A stretch of 64,000 nt of DNA from Chloroflexi bacterium 44-23 (lineage in GTDB: Bacteria; Chloroflexota; Anaerolineae; Anaerolineales; Anaerolineaceae), in NCBI GenBank assembly GCA_001899005.1, contig MKUW01000021.1, positions 1 through 64,000 on the forward strand, read 5' to 3'. The notes below the pieces were generated by a model. It worked only from the letters and a program-made list of their open reading frames with translations, ran no database searches and was not told where the DNA came from. This document shows, piece by piece, positions 39,762-49,700 of the stretch. Within the stretch, counting starts at the first letter, position 1, and each line of letters opens with the position of its first letter. Made by a program: the position numbers and the translations under genes.

Positions 39762-41429
39762 CTAACCTGCACAACAGGAAAGCTTATCCACGTCTTTTGT
39801 AAAGGATAACGCTGCCAGTTTTAATCCTTCAACTTGTGTCAGATAAGGGAATAGTGTCTCGGTAAGATCGGACACCTTCAGCCCAAACTTGACTGCCATG
39901 GTTGCTGTTTGAATAACCTCGCCTGCTTCGGCTGCTAAAACATGAACTCCCAGGATAGTACCTGAGGTTTCATCGGTTACCATCTTAATCAAACCACGAA
40001 CATTCCTTGCAGCAAGGGCTCGGGGAACATACTCTAAAGGGAGGGTATTTGCTTTTACTTTGTATCCGTGTTGTCTTGCTTCTTCTTCCGTTAGCCCAAC
40101 AGACGCAATTTGCGGATCAGTAAAAACCACTCCTGGCAGAGCTGACAAATCTAGAGGCTTATGGTTGCCATTCATTGCATTGCTTACTGCCAATGCGCCG
40201 CTTGCTGCTGCCACATAAACGTAATCTGGGTTCGGGGTCACATCTCCAGAAGCGTAAATGATCGGATTGGAAGTTTGTTGATATTCGTTTATGATGATCG
40301 CTCCATTCCGATCCAATTTCACTCCAACATGGTCTAAACCTAGATCAATAGTATTAGGCTGGCGTCCTAAAGCAACCATGATTTGGTCTGTGTCAAATGC
40401 TCGGGATTGGCCCATCATCTTGGCATGAACTGTGCGGATTTCTCCCTCACGACTAACACGCTCTATCTGAACACCTGTGAGGACGGTGATCCCTTCCTGT
40501 TCCAAATATTCCTGAATTGCACGTCCAATTTCCGGTTCGTGGTCAGGCACCAGACGAGTGCTGCGTTGGAGGATGAGCACTTTTACACCCAAGCGCGCCA
40601 TCGTTTGGCCTAATTCCAAAGCTACAGCACGCCCACCCAAAATAATGAGAGATTTGGGCAACTCGTCCAAGTCCATCAGAGTGGTGCTAGTGAGCGGCTG
40701 GGCTTCAGCAAGGCCAGGGATTGGCAGGATTCGCGGCTGAGCGCCGGTCGCGATCACATAGCGAAACGCCCGATAAGATTTATCTCCAACATGCACGGAA
40801 CCATCAGTGGCAAATGTAGCATATCCTTTGATCAACTTGATGTTCTGATAGGCTTCTAAAACATCCACATATTTCTTCTGGCGTAAACCTTTGACCAATT
40901 CGTCCTTTTGGTTTCGAACCACATGCCAATCGAGTTTTGTCTGGGATGTTATAACCCCTGAGAAGGGATGGTGCCCGGCGTTTTGCCAGGCTTCCGCTGC
41001 TCGGATGAGTGTTTTGCTGGGTACACAACCAACATTAACGCAGGTACCGCCAATTGTCCCACCATTGATGATTCCCACCTGATAACCTAATTCTTCCCCT
41101 TTGATTGCAGCAGCAAATCCACCCGAACCACCACCAATTACCAATAGATCAAAATCAACATTTTCTTGAGCTGCTGATTCTGATCCAGCCGGTGTCTCCA
41201 GATTTTGAATGGATTTTATGGACGCGTGATAACCTGCATTAGCCACTGCGCTACTCAGGGTTTTTGTATTGACTTCTTGATCGGTAACCACAGTGGCTTT
41301 TCCGGATTCCCATCCAGGCACGTCTACGTTTTCCACACCTGGAACAGATAATAAACTTTTTTTTACATGGATTGCACATGAACTGCACGTCATTCCGCGG
41401 ATGTCAAACTCAATTCTTTGTTTTGCCAT
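39762..41429 (-). CDS. merA: Mercuric reductase with N-terminal HMA domain
   Basis: 555 residues from the ATG at 41429 (AGGAG seven bases upstream; a GTG at 41450 is less likely). The HMA domain carries GMTCSSCAIHV. The flavoprotein part has GGGSGG for FAD, the redox-active GGTCVNVGCVPSK, an NADPH site near GGRAVALELGQTMARLG, and the C-terminal vicinal cysteines in SCCAG that hand Hg(II) to the active site. It reduces Hg(II) to Hg(0) with NADPH in the cytoplasm. No merT, merP or merB is nearby. It forms an operon with merR upstream. Confidence 0.95.
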   Translation of the reverse strand: MAKQRIEFDIRGMTCSSCAIHVKKSLLSVPGVENVDVPGWESGKATVVTDQEVNTKTLSSAVANAGYHASIKSIQNLETPAGSESAAQENVDFDLLVIGGGSGGFAAAIKGEELGYQVGIINGGTIGGTCVNVGCVPSKTLIRAAEAWQNAGHHPFSGVITSQTKLDWHVVRNQKDELVKGLRQKKYVDVLEAYQNIKLIKGYATFATDGSVHVGDKSYRAFRYVIATGAQPRILPIPGLAEAQPLTSTTLMDLDELPKSLIILGGRAVALELGQTMARLGVKVLILQRSTRLVPDHEPEIGRAIQEYLEQEGITVLTGVQIERVSREGEIRTVHAKMMGQSRAFDTDQIMVALGRQPNTIDLGLDHVGVKLDRNGAIIINEYQQTSNPIIYASGDVTPNPDYVYVAAASGALAVSNAMNGNHKPLDLSALPGVVFTDPQIASVGLTEEEARQHGYKVKANTLPLEYVPRALAARNVRGLIKMVTDETSGTILGVHVLAAEAGEVIQTATMAVKFGLKVSDLTETLFPYLTQVEGLKLAALSFTKDVDKLSCCAG

Positions 41430-41458
41430 TTCATATCTCCTATTATTCACAAACCAAT

Positions 41459-41860
41459 TTACATTTCACTGACCAAGTGACAAACACAATTCTTACCATC
41501 TACATCATCTGTGGGAAATGTAAGTCCCAGAGCATGTAAATCACGAAGCTCAGCCTCGAGACGTTGCAGGACGATAATTCTTTCAGCAACCTCCTCCGTT
41601 TTTTGTTGGATTTGATTCAACAATGTACGACAAGGTGCTTCATGTTTATCCCTTAGTGCAAGTATTTCTCGGATATCATCCAAGGAGAGATCCAGGCGTC
41701 GTGCACCAGCAACCAGTCGTAATCGATTAATATCTGTTTGGTCGTTATCTCTGTAACCGTTAGGCTTACGTATTGGTGATGGCAAAACCCCCGATTCTTC
41801 GTAAAAACGAATTGTCTTGGTTGACACTCCTGTAGCTTTGGATAACTCTTGAATTTTCAA
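41459..41860 (-). CDS. merR: MerR-family metal-responsive regulator
   Basis: 133 residues. The N-terminal winged helix reads IQELSKATGVSTKTIRFYEESGVLP, followed by the dimer helix and three candidate metal cysteines: one in KHEAPCRTLL and two in NCVCHL at the C-terminus. This arrangement suits Hg(II)/Pb(II)/Cd(II) sensing, and merA directly downstream points to Hg(II). It is first in the merRA operon and sits behind a 19-base-spacer promoter, so it controls its own transcription. Confidence 0.88.
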   Translation of the reverse strand: MKIQELSKATGVSTKTIRFYEESGVLPSPIRKPNGYRDNDQTDINRLRLVAGARRLDLSLDDIREILALRDKHEAPCRTLLNQIQQKTEEVAERIIVLQRLEAELRDLHALGLTFPTDDVDGKNCVCHLVSEM

Positions 41861-41883
41861 GGCAGCCTCCTTTATCTCTTGAA

Positions 41884-41914
41884 ATTATAGACCTTCCAGT
41901 TACTGGAATGTCAA
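41884..41914 (-). promoter_or_regulatory. MerR-type promoter/operator of merRA
   Basis: On the minus strand: -35 TTGACA (41909-41914), -10 TATAAT (41884-41889) and a 19-base spacer, the overlong spacing typical of MerR-activated promoters. The spacer contains the perfect dyad TTCCAGT-A-ACTGGAA (41894-41908). Confidence 0.9.
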
Positions 41915-42035
41915 TAGGTAATTTTAATGGAATTTTCACTAGTTTAGTTGTTTTTCAGAATAGCAAAAGAATACCCTGGATTGCATAAATAAAGGTATTT
42001 CTTTGCCCTTCTGTATTGCATCTACTTACAGAATT

Positions 42036-42076
42036 GCTCGAACGTTGTCCAATTTTATAAACTTCAACGTTGGTCA
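42036..42076 (+). promoter_or_regulatory. AACGTTG repeats upstream of the 42109 gene
   Basis: GAACGTTGTCC and CAACGTTGGTC flank an AT-rich TTTTATAAAC stretch. As AACGTT is self-complementary the pair can be read as a direct or an inverted repeat. CGTTGGTC resembles the CGTTGGCC of the three leader elements, but the hairpin is not preserved. Confidence 0.4.
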
Positions 42077-42108
42077 TTCAAAATAAATAAAACCCAAAGG
42101 AGGAACAA

Positions 42109-43176
42109 ATGAAAATTTATGAAGACAAATACCTGCGCGAGAAAGTAAACCGTATCATCGCCAGGCAAAAAGAGGGCAAAATAGTCATTGCAGCCTATAA
42201 GGACGGCAGCGGACTGCCAGCCAGGGAGGAGCTTGGTCAAGAACTAACTCGTGCAGCTTCCCCTTATGATTATGCGGTTGGGAAAGCCGGTTTTCTGAAT
42301 TACGATTCGGAACTCGGCGCATACTTGTTTACCGCAAAAGCAGGCGAGAAACTGCCACCAATTTTGGCTAACTACCGCCCATTAGCTCTGGCGGAAGCCA
42401 ACCTTGATGTGCAAGATCGGAGAATCAACATCCAATGCGGCGAAGTCAGCATCACATTCACCGGTGTGCAACCCTGGAAAGGTCTATACGAAGTTCTGTG
42501 GGAACTCAACGAAGAGCTGACACGAATTAATGCCGGGATTGTCATTTGGAAAATCATTCCAAAGGAAAATGGTAAAGCCAAACTTGGTAATCGTCTGTTT
42601 CCAGAAGCAATTCCAAAACTGCGTAATGGACAGGCGATGGCGCATGTCACCGGTTATGCCTACGACAGTGACCATTTCCTGGCTTTTATCGGCTTGGTTG
42701 GTTATAAGACCAGCCTGGAGTCGCTGCGGGTGACGATCATGTGTGCCAAACCGCTGCAAATAACACAGGATGGTGTGGGTGATGTCAGCCTTATCCCCAC
42801 TGACAAGTATGAACAAGCCTGGCAAGCTATGCCAGAATACACCAGCCATCATGTCGGTTTTGTATCTCGACTGGCAGTGCCTGGAAAATGGGAACCAGAA
42901 GACCTCAGTGCATATCTGCTTGTCTTTCGAGGGTCACTTAATGCAGAGAATGATATGATCCGGCTCTTCATCGAGCGGATCAAGGAAGCTCTTGAAGTGC
43001 CGATCCTGGACAATTGGGGAGTTACACTTTGGAGAAAAGCTCGCAACCGGAAGCTGGTTCAAGACCTAGTTACAGGCGGCGATTGCATCCTGGGAGCCAG
43101 AATTGACCTGCAAGCTGACTGGCAGGAATTGTTGACCGAGTTGTTGGCACAGAAGGATATTTCACTAACTGTCTGA
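42109..43176 (+). CDS. Unknown protein of the mobile-element module
   Basis: 355 residues with AAGGAGGA upstream. Soluble, mixed alpha/beta in appearance, with no signal peptide, membrane segment or nucleotide-binding motif that I can see. Segments such as GKIVIAAYKDGSGLPAREELGQELTRA and HVTGYAYDSDHFLAFIGLVGYKTSLESLRVTIMCAKPL do not match a family I know. It lies directly upstream of the methyltransferase-helicase gene in the same direction, so it may work with it. Confidence 0.65.
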   Translation: MKIYEDKYLREKVNRIIARQKEGKIVIAAYKDGSGLPAREELGQELTRAASPYDYAVGKAGFLNYDSELGAYLFTAKAGEKLPPILANYRPLALAEANLDVQDRRINIQCGEVSITFTGVQPWKGLYEVLWELNEELTRINAGIVIWKIIPKENGKAKLGNRLFPEAIPKLRNGQAMAHVTGYAYDSDHFLAFIGLVGYKTSLESLRVTIMCAKPLQITQDGVGDVSLIPTDKYEQAWQAMPEYTSHHVGFVSRLAVPGKWEPEDLSAYLLVFRGSLNAENDMIRLFIERIKEALEVPILDNWGVTLWRKARNRKLVQDLVTGGDCILGARIDLQADWQELLTELLAQKDISLTV

Positions 43177-43199
43177 ACGAACAAGTAAAACTACTCTCA

Positions 43200-43265
43200 A
43201 TATCACCCCGGAGGGGGCGCATTCCATCCCCTCAAGGGGCGGGACGCGTCTCCAGCGGGTATTTT
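43200..43265 (+). promoter_or_regulatory. G/C-rich leader with alternative hairpins before the helicase gene
   Basis: CCCC-GGA-GGGG, GAGGGG with CCCCTC, and CCCCTCAAGGGG can each form stems and compete with one another. It stands out from its AT-richer surroundings. Confidence 0.5.
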
Positions 43266-43285
43266 GTTACCTAAAGGAGTGAAAA

Positions 43286-46200
43286 ATGCGTCCACCAGCT
43301 ATCGAACGAATGGGGTATTACCCCACAGATGACCCGATTGTCGAGATCATCTGCTCTTACCTGAAGCCGCCCGCAGAGAAAGGGCGGTTATTTGATCCCT
43401 GCGCAGGGGAAGGAAAAGCTGCTTCTTCCTTGGGCAACACGCTCAACTGCGAAACCTGGGGTGTAGAACTCTCACCAGAACGAGCAGGGAAAGCTCAAAA
43501 CGTGATGGATAAAGTTTACCAGGCTCCCTGGCAGGCTTGTGTTCTGAGTGATGAAAGCATTTCCTGGCTCTATCTGAATCCGCCCTATGAATTTGACCGT
43601 TTTGAGGGTCAAAAGAGGCTCGAATGGGACTTTCTCAAGACGACTTCCTCCAAACTGATGCGTGGCGGGCTGCTGACCTATATCATCCCTCAGAAAATTC
43701 TGGGAATGATTGAAGTTGCTCGGCTGTTAGCCGGACATTATGAAGCCATCACAGTCTATCGGTTTCCGGACGGATTGTACGAGAAGTATAAACAGGTAGT
43801 GGTGTTGGCCTACAAACGCAAGCTCTACCAGCTGCCCACGGACAAGGAGGTTCTTTCGCTTCAAAGCCTGGCATCGGTTGAACTGGAACCCATCCAATCC
43901 GCCATCGAACCAATCTATCAACTGTTGCCTGCACCATTACGTGGTGCAAATGGCAAACCAGTTATGTTCAAACGAACGGATTGGGAACCGGAAGAGGTGG
44001 TTGAAGCCACGAAGGAAGCAGGTGTCCAGAAAACCAATGATTGGCTTGACCTGATACACCCAACGCGTGGTCTGGCTCAACTCTCCCAACCGGTCATGCC
44101 CTTGAAGAAAGGTCATATCGCTATGCTCATGGCCTCTGGCATGATGGGCACAGTGAAGTTGACCGATGAAGAGGGGAAACCAATGCTGATCAAGGGACGG
44201 GTGATCAAGGTGGTCGAAAAGACTGAGCAGCCGGATGCCAAAGAAACAGATACAGTTGTAGAAACCTACAAGGATCGTTTTGTTACTACGGTGGCTGTGC
44301 TGAAACAGGATGGTATCCAGGTGATCCAGGATGTTAAAGGTCTTTCAGAGTTTATGAAAGTTCACGGCGAGAAGATCGCTGCGCATGTCCTGGAAACCTA
44401 TAAACCCATCTACAATCTGGACCCGACTGCAACCGAAATTGAAGTCCTCGATAATCTTGGTACTCTACGAAAAGCCCTTCCCGGGCAAGAGCGTGCTGGA
44501 TTGCTTCCTGCCCAAAGACATGCGGCAGCGGCGTTGGCTCGTTCAATTCGCAGAAATGGCGTAGCCAACTGCCAGGCAGAAATGGGTACCGGGAAGACGA
44601 CAATATCAACTGGGGTGATTGAGCTGCTGGATGCTTATCCTGCAATTGTGCTTTGTCCTCCACACCTTGTACCCAAATGGATCCGCGAGATCGAGGAAGT
44701 GATCCCAGGAGCATATGCTCGAGAAATCCGTCGCATCGGTCGGAATAGTGACGAAGCTTATGATGTGAACGATGTTCGTGAATTCCTGGATCAATATAAA
44801 GCAGCCTGTGATACTGCTCAAAAGAAAGGAGGTTCAAAGCCCAAATGGGTGGCAGTAGTAGCACATACCTCTGCCAAATTCGGGGCTGGATGGCAGCCGG
44901 CAGTCATCACCAGGAAAGCGAGAGACCCACTCACTGGAAAGATTGTGGATGCCTGTGCTTGTCCTGGTTGTGGTAAGGTCGTGATGGTCGAAAAGGACGG
45001 ATTTGTGGTTCCGGTAACTGACGCCTCTGAATTGGCAGAAAAACGCCAATTCTGTCACAATCGAATCTCTGGTTGGGAGTTGTATGCAGTCGGGAGGGCG
45101 AAACTTGATGCCAATGGTGACTCGGTATGGGGTACGCGTCCATGTGGGACACCCTTGTTTGAGTTCAATGGGGCGAGGCGACATAGTATTTCGGAGTACA
45201 TCACAAAACATGCGAAGGGTGCTTTCAAGCTTCTGATAGCCGATGAGGTTCATCAGTTTAAATCCAAGTCATCAGATCGAGGTGTCGCCTTCCATCAACT
45301 GGTAACAGCGGTGAAGTGGACGCTAACGCTCACCGGGACATTCTTTGGTGGCAAAAGCACCTCAATTTTCTGGCTGCTGCATCGCTTGAACCATGGCGTC
45401 CGTCGTGACTTTGCTTTCCATGACGAGAAGCGCTGGGCGCGGTTATATGGAGTGCTTGAAACCACCCGAAGACGGAGGCGCAATGAAGATGCCGATGAAG
45501 ATGGCGTGTACACTGGTAACCGGCGCTACCGTAACCAGGCCAAGGAACAGCCGGGTGTCAGCCCGGCAATCGTGAGCCGGTTATTGGATACCACCATATT
45601 CCTGAGCCTGAAGGATCTGAACCTGGCTCTGCCATCGTATAAAGAGGAAGTGGTTGCCCTGGATATGCTCGGTGACCAGGGACAGCAATATCACAGCATG
45701 GACAGCAGCCTGAAACAACTAGCTATCCAATCCAGTCGTTACCTATCTACCTGGCTTCAATGGACACTGGCGCGACCGAATTCCGCTTTTCGGGATGAGG
45801 TTGTGGTGGTCGATGAGGTGGATGGCGGCGATGGTAAAACCGTGCGAAAAGTACCGCTGATAGAGTTGCCGGCAATCAATCCGAATGGTCATAAATGGCT
45901 GCCGAAAGAGAACTGGCTGGCTGATTTCTGTAAGGTTGAAAAGCAGCAAGGGCGAAAAGTGCTGGTCTATGTTCGTCAGACTGGTACGCGCGATATTCAA
46001 GACCGGGTGATGATGCCTCTACAAGCCAACGGGCTGAGAGTCTCAATCCTGAGTGGGAATGTTGACCCACGCAAGCGTGAAGAATGGATCGCCAAACATG
46101 TGAATACAATCGATGTTTTGATTTGTAACCCTCGGCTTGTGGAAACAGGTCTCGACCTGGTGCAATTCTCAACCGTGGTGTTCTTTGAGATCGAATATTC

Positions 46201-46642
46201 ACTCTATACGTTGTGGCAAAGCGTGCGACGTGTATGGCGTTTGGGACAGACACAGCCGGTCAAAGCGATTTTCTCGGTTTACTCGTCAGCGATGGAAGCA
46301 ACAGCGCTGGCCTTGATGGGAAAAAAGATGAAAGCCGCGCAGCTCGTCTACGGGGATGAGGTCGGAGGTGCGATTGTTCCAGAAGAGGAAGGCGACTTTC
46401 TCACTCAGCTTGCTCGTGATGTGCTTGAGGGGGCAAAGCTCTCTGATTTACAGACCTTATTTGCTGATGACCTGCAAGTCAGCCACAATCCAATGGGCAG
46501 CCTGACGACCCCAAGCGCCGTGATTATTCCTGGTCCGAAAGTAATGACTTGGGATGATTGGGTAAGCCAGAAGACGGTGGTAGTTAGGCGGACTCGAAGA
46601 AAGGAGGAAGTACCGGAGGGACAGATGGGATTAGGGATTTAA
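43286..46642 (+). CDS. DUF6094-type methyltransferase fused to an SNF2-like helicase
   Basis: 1,118 residues with AAGGAG upstream. Residues ~1-200: class I SAM methyltransferase with LFDPCAGEGKA at 35-45 and the catalytic NPPY at 98-101, suggesting an N6-adenine target. The helicase part has Walker A AEMGTGKTT near 430, a DEVH box near 653 in LLIADEVHQFKS, and a C-terminal RecA lobe (VLVYVRQTGTRD, then DVLICNPRLVETGLDLVQF, then QSVRRVWRLGQ). A Cys-rich insertion (CACPGC) separates the motor lobes. Genes of this type are common on large conjugative plasmids and integrative elements. Roles in element maintenance or DNA modification are inferred. A terminator follows. Confidence 0.85.
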   Translation: MRPPAIERMGYYPTDDPIVEIICSYLKPPAEKGRLFDPCAGEGKAASSLGNTLNCETWGVELSPERAGKAQNVMDKVYQAPWQACVLSDESISWLYLNPPYEFDRFEGQKRLEWDFLKTTSSKLMRGGLLTYIIPQKILGMIEVARLLAGHYEAITVYRFPDGLYEKYKQVVVLAYKRKLYQLPTDKEVLSLQSLASVELEPIQSAIEPIYQLLPAPLRGANGKPVMFKRTDWEPEEVVEATKEAGVQKTNDWLDLIHPTRGLAQLSQPVMPLKKGHIAMLMASGMMGTVKLTDEEGKPMLIKGRVIKVVEKTEQPDAKETDTVVETYKDRFVTTVAVLKQDGIQVIQDVKGLSEFMKVHGEKIAAHVLETYKPIYNLDPTATEIEVLDNLGTLRKALPGQERAGLLPAQRHAAAALARSIRRNGVANCQAEMGTGKTTISTGVIELLDAYPAIVLCPPHLVPKWIREIEEVIPGAYAREIRRIGRNSDEAYDVNDVREFLDQYKAACDTAQKKGGSKPKWVAVVAHTSAKFGAGWQPAVITRKARDPLTGKIVDACACPGCGKVVMVEKDGFVVPVTDASELAEKRQFCHNRISGWELYAVGRAKLDANGDSVWGTRPCGTPLFEFNGARRHSISEYITKHAKGAFKLLIADEVHQFKSKSSDRGVAFHQLVTAVKWTLTLTGTFFGGKSTSIFWLLHRLNHGVRRDFAFHDEKRWARLYGVLETTRRRRRNEDADEDGVYTGNRRYRNQAKEQPGVSPAIVSRLLDTTIFLSLKDLNLALPSYKEEVVALDMLGDQGQQYHSMDSSLKQLAIQSSRYLSTWLQWTLARPNSAFRDEVVVVDEVDGGDGKTVRKVPLIELPAINPNGHKWLPKENWLADFCKVEKQQGRKVLVYVRQTGTRDIQDRVMMPLQANGLRVSILSGNVDPRKREEWIAKHVNTIDVLICNPRLVETGLDLVQFSTVVFFEIEYSLYTLWQSVRRVWRLGQTQPVKAIFSVYSSAMEATALALMGKKMKAAQLVYGDEVGGAIVPEEEGDFLTQLARDVLEGAKLSDLQTLFADDLQVSHNPMGSLTTPSAVIIPGPKVMTWDDWVSQKTVVVRRTRRKEEVPEGQMGLGI

Positions 46643-46645
46643 CAT

Positions 46646-46676
46646 ATTGGGGTTGTCAATTTTGGACAGCCCCAAT
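46646..46676 (+). terminator. Rho-independent terminator after the helicase gene
   Basis: ATTGGGGTTGTC (46646-46657) pairs with GACAGCCCCAAT (46665-46676) with one wobble and a 7-base loop, followed by TTGCTTTTTG. It closes the plus-strand module; the next gene is convergent. Confidence 0.8.
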
Positions 46677-46742
46677 TTGCTTTTTGTAAATTTGATTTGA
46701 ATTGAAATTTTAATAGCTCAAAAGCACTTGTCTACTGATTGC

Positions 46743-49700
46743 TTACTTAAATTGTTTATGATTTGAGCATTCAAAATACCTGGCTTTCTCAGCTGAATAA
46801 TTTGAAACAGCTTTGACGACATCCGATTTAGCTAAGAGAATCATTCCTTCGATGCTTGGCTCTTGATGAGCTTCGTTTGTGGATGGTATCAACTTTTCTC
46901 TCCAATACTTCATTACAATAAATGGATTTCCGTTTTGATCAACCAATGTAAAACCATGCTGAAAAGGCCCAGGAAACAAATTCTTAACAAGTTGAAGAAT
47001 TGGATGAGGAACAAGAATCACTATTTTGCCAAACATATCACGCGTAACACTAATTCCTACTAATGGGCCATGAAAAGGAACGCTGACATTTGAAGGATCA
47101 ATCTTTTTTTGCCAAGTTTCTATATTGCCATATCCTAAAGGCAAACCTTCATTACTATGCCAATCGGAGGCAAATTGTATTCCTGAATAATTACGGATTT
47201 CTCCAACCAGTGATTTTTCATAATCGTCTTCGTACTGAACTTCAGTTTCCGAATGAGCAAGAATCACCCAACCCTCATATTCACCTGCTGGCACATATTT
47301 TAATTCTTTTTCATTACACCCTTCTGGTTGTGATGAACAACGCGGAAGGTACCAAGGGCGGATAATACGGCTGAACATTTTTCGAACCGTTATGTCAACG
47401 TCTTGCAGCAAATTATCACCAACGATTTGCTCAACAGAGTAATTGAAATTACCCATTTTCGCGAATTCAGATCTTGCTGTCGTGCCTACTGTTTGAACCG
47501 CCCTTTCAGCCTCCTCATCAACCGGAAGCCATGCAGGGTTATAAAGTCCTCTATTATGCGGGTCAATTTCATGAAGAGTTCGCTGCATTTCCCTTTTCAA
47601 GTCATCGGAATTGACAAGAACATCTACGTATTTGGCAACCTGTTTTCCAAACTCCGGCCAAATTCGGTTTATTCTGGATATTCGTTCTTTGCCTATCCAT
47701 TCCTCAATGCTTGATTGCTTATTTTTTGGAATTTCAGGAAGTATAGGTAAAGCCGTGGGGCTTTGAATTTCATTTGGAATTTCAGCTCTGGTTAAAAGTC
47801 TTTTTGCCAATGAACGTAAACTAGAATAGGGGCTTGCCAATAATAAGATAAGATCCTCTTTTATTATTTGTGTTACTTCAAATGGATCTGGTTCATACGT
47901 AGCTACTAACTGTAGAAGTATTATTTGTGTTGAGATGGGGGTATTACTGGAAAGTGCAAACCTTAAAGCAGAAGCAAAAGATGATCTGTCGGTTGTAATA
48001 GATAAAGCTGCAGCTGCTACTGCCATTCTTTTTTCATGAAGAAAGCAACAATTGATACGAGAAAAAATAACGGAAACCAACCATTTTTCAGCATCATTCG
48101 AAATATAGTTATAAGGAATATCAATATCATCATGCGGCCCCGTATTGGGTAAGCGGTGACTTATGATATTACATGCTGCTTTCCATGATGAAAAAGCTTC
48201 ATCTACAAGACCTCCAGCGATGAGCAGTTCAATAAGGTGAGCAGTTACTCCGTTATCACCTCCACTAGCAACTCGTTCTGAAACCTCTATCGCGAGTGTC
48301 GACCAAGTTGTCTCTGGATCGAGTTCAAGAGCTTTATAGAAGTTGTTTATTGCTTTCTCGCCGGCAAAACTCCTCCACCCATCTCTGGATTTTGTATACA
48401 CATATGTATTCGCAATTGCAGCTAACCTACTTAAACCATGACGTTCTAAACCAATAGCAATATCGAGAAAGAACTGTTCAGCATTCCAGGATGGTAGATC
48501 CTGAGCAATTTGCCGGAGCACAGATTCAGCAGAACCTTCATCCCCCGCTTCTATCATTTCGATTAGACGCCAGCCAACCATATTCGAAAGACGCTGAGAA
48601 TTACCACGAACACCTCCAGAATCACGCCATACTCTTACACAATAAGTGATTTGTACCGGAGTAGCCATTTTAGGGAGTATCGGAAAAACTATTTTCTCGG
48701 AATTTTCATGAAGATCAGCTTTTAAAATAGCATCGGTTTTTTCTTCTCCTTTCTCATTTGTGGTCACTTTCTTTTCATAATGAGCATCTATCCCAAGTCG
48801 ATTTGCTGACTCAACTAACAAATAGGGCAATTCATCAGGGACATTAAATCCATCTCCATCTAAACAGCCCACAATTACATTCCAAAGAGTTCTTGCAAGA
48901 TCTACGTTATTATTCAAATCTTCACAGCACTTAAGAGTAGCATTTATATTACTTCTTGCTTCCGATCCAATCGCAAGCCATCCTGCGACAAGAAGAGCAG
49001 GATTGATTTGACTGAAAAGGGCTTCTAGTGCATATGGAATCGCATGGTCAAGCACTGCAAAATTCGGAAGTTTATCAATCCCATATTGTGATAAATAAGT
49101 TAAAGCTCCAGAGGGTTGAATTCTTGCAGCTTTATCTAGCCATTGATGAATCGCATGACTGGTTTCTCTGCCGTCTGTATGATTAATAACCTGTTCAACT
49201 ATCGGCTGAACATCGAATAAACATCTATGAACTTTGACTGGGTCAACCGATGCAAGTTTATCTAAAGGATCTAGCAACTCATAAACCGTTATGTCTTTTC
49301 TTTCCCCATAACTAAATAAGAAATGGCAGGCTTCTCGCCAGGCTTTCTCAGCAAGAATTTTCTCACCCGAAAATACTAAAAGCCGAACAAGTATAAGTTG
49401 ATCTATAGCATGAATATCATATACTTCTGAGCATCTTAGCTTTGGATTAAGGAGCTCTATTCCAAAAGTTGCAGATATTCGTCGTTTCTCCTCGGAATTA
49501 GCTGTTGAGATACAGAGTTCAAACAATTCATCGAGGGGTAAAGGACCATTTCGAATGCTTTGTAACCAAGTACTTGTCTTTACACTAATATCTTTAAGAG
49601 CACTTAATGCTAACTCCCAATGTTTGTCATCAAGAAATGAGAGCATTTTCCGGAAAGAGCGTCTAATAAGATCATGGAGTTCATAAAGATCACAAGCCCT

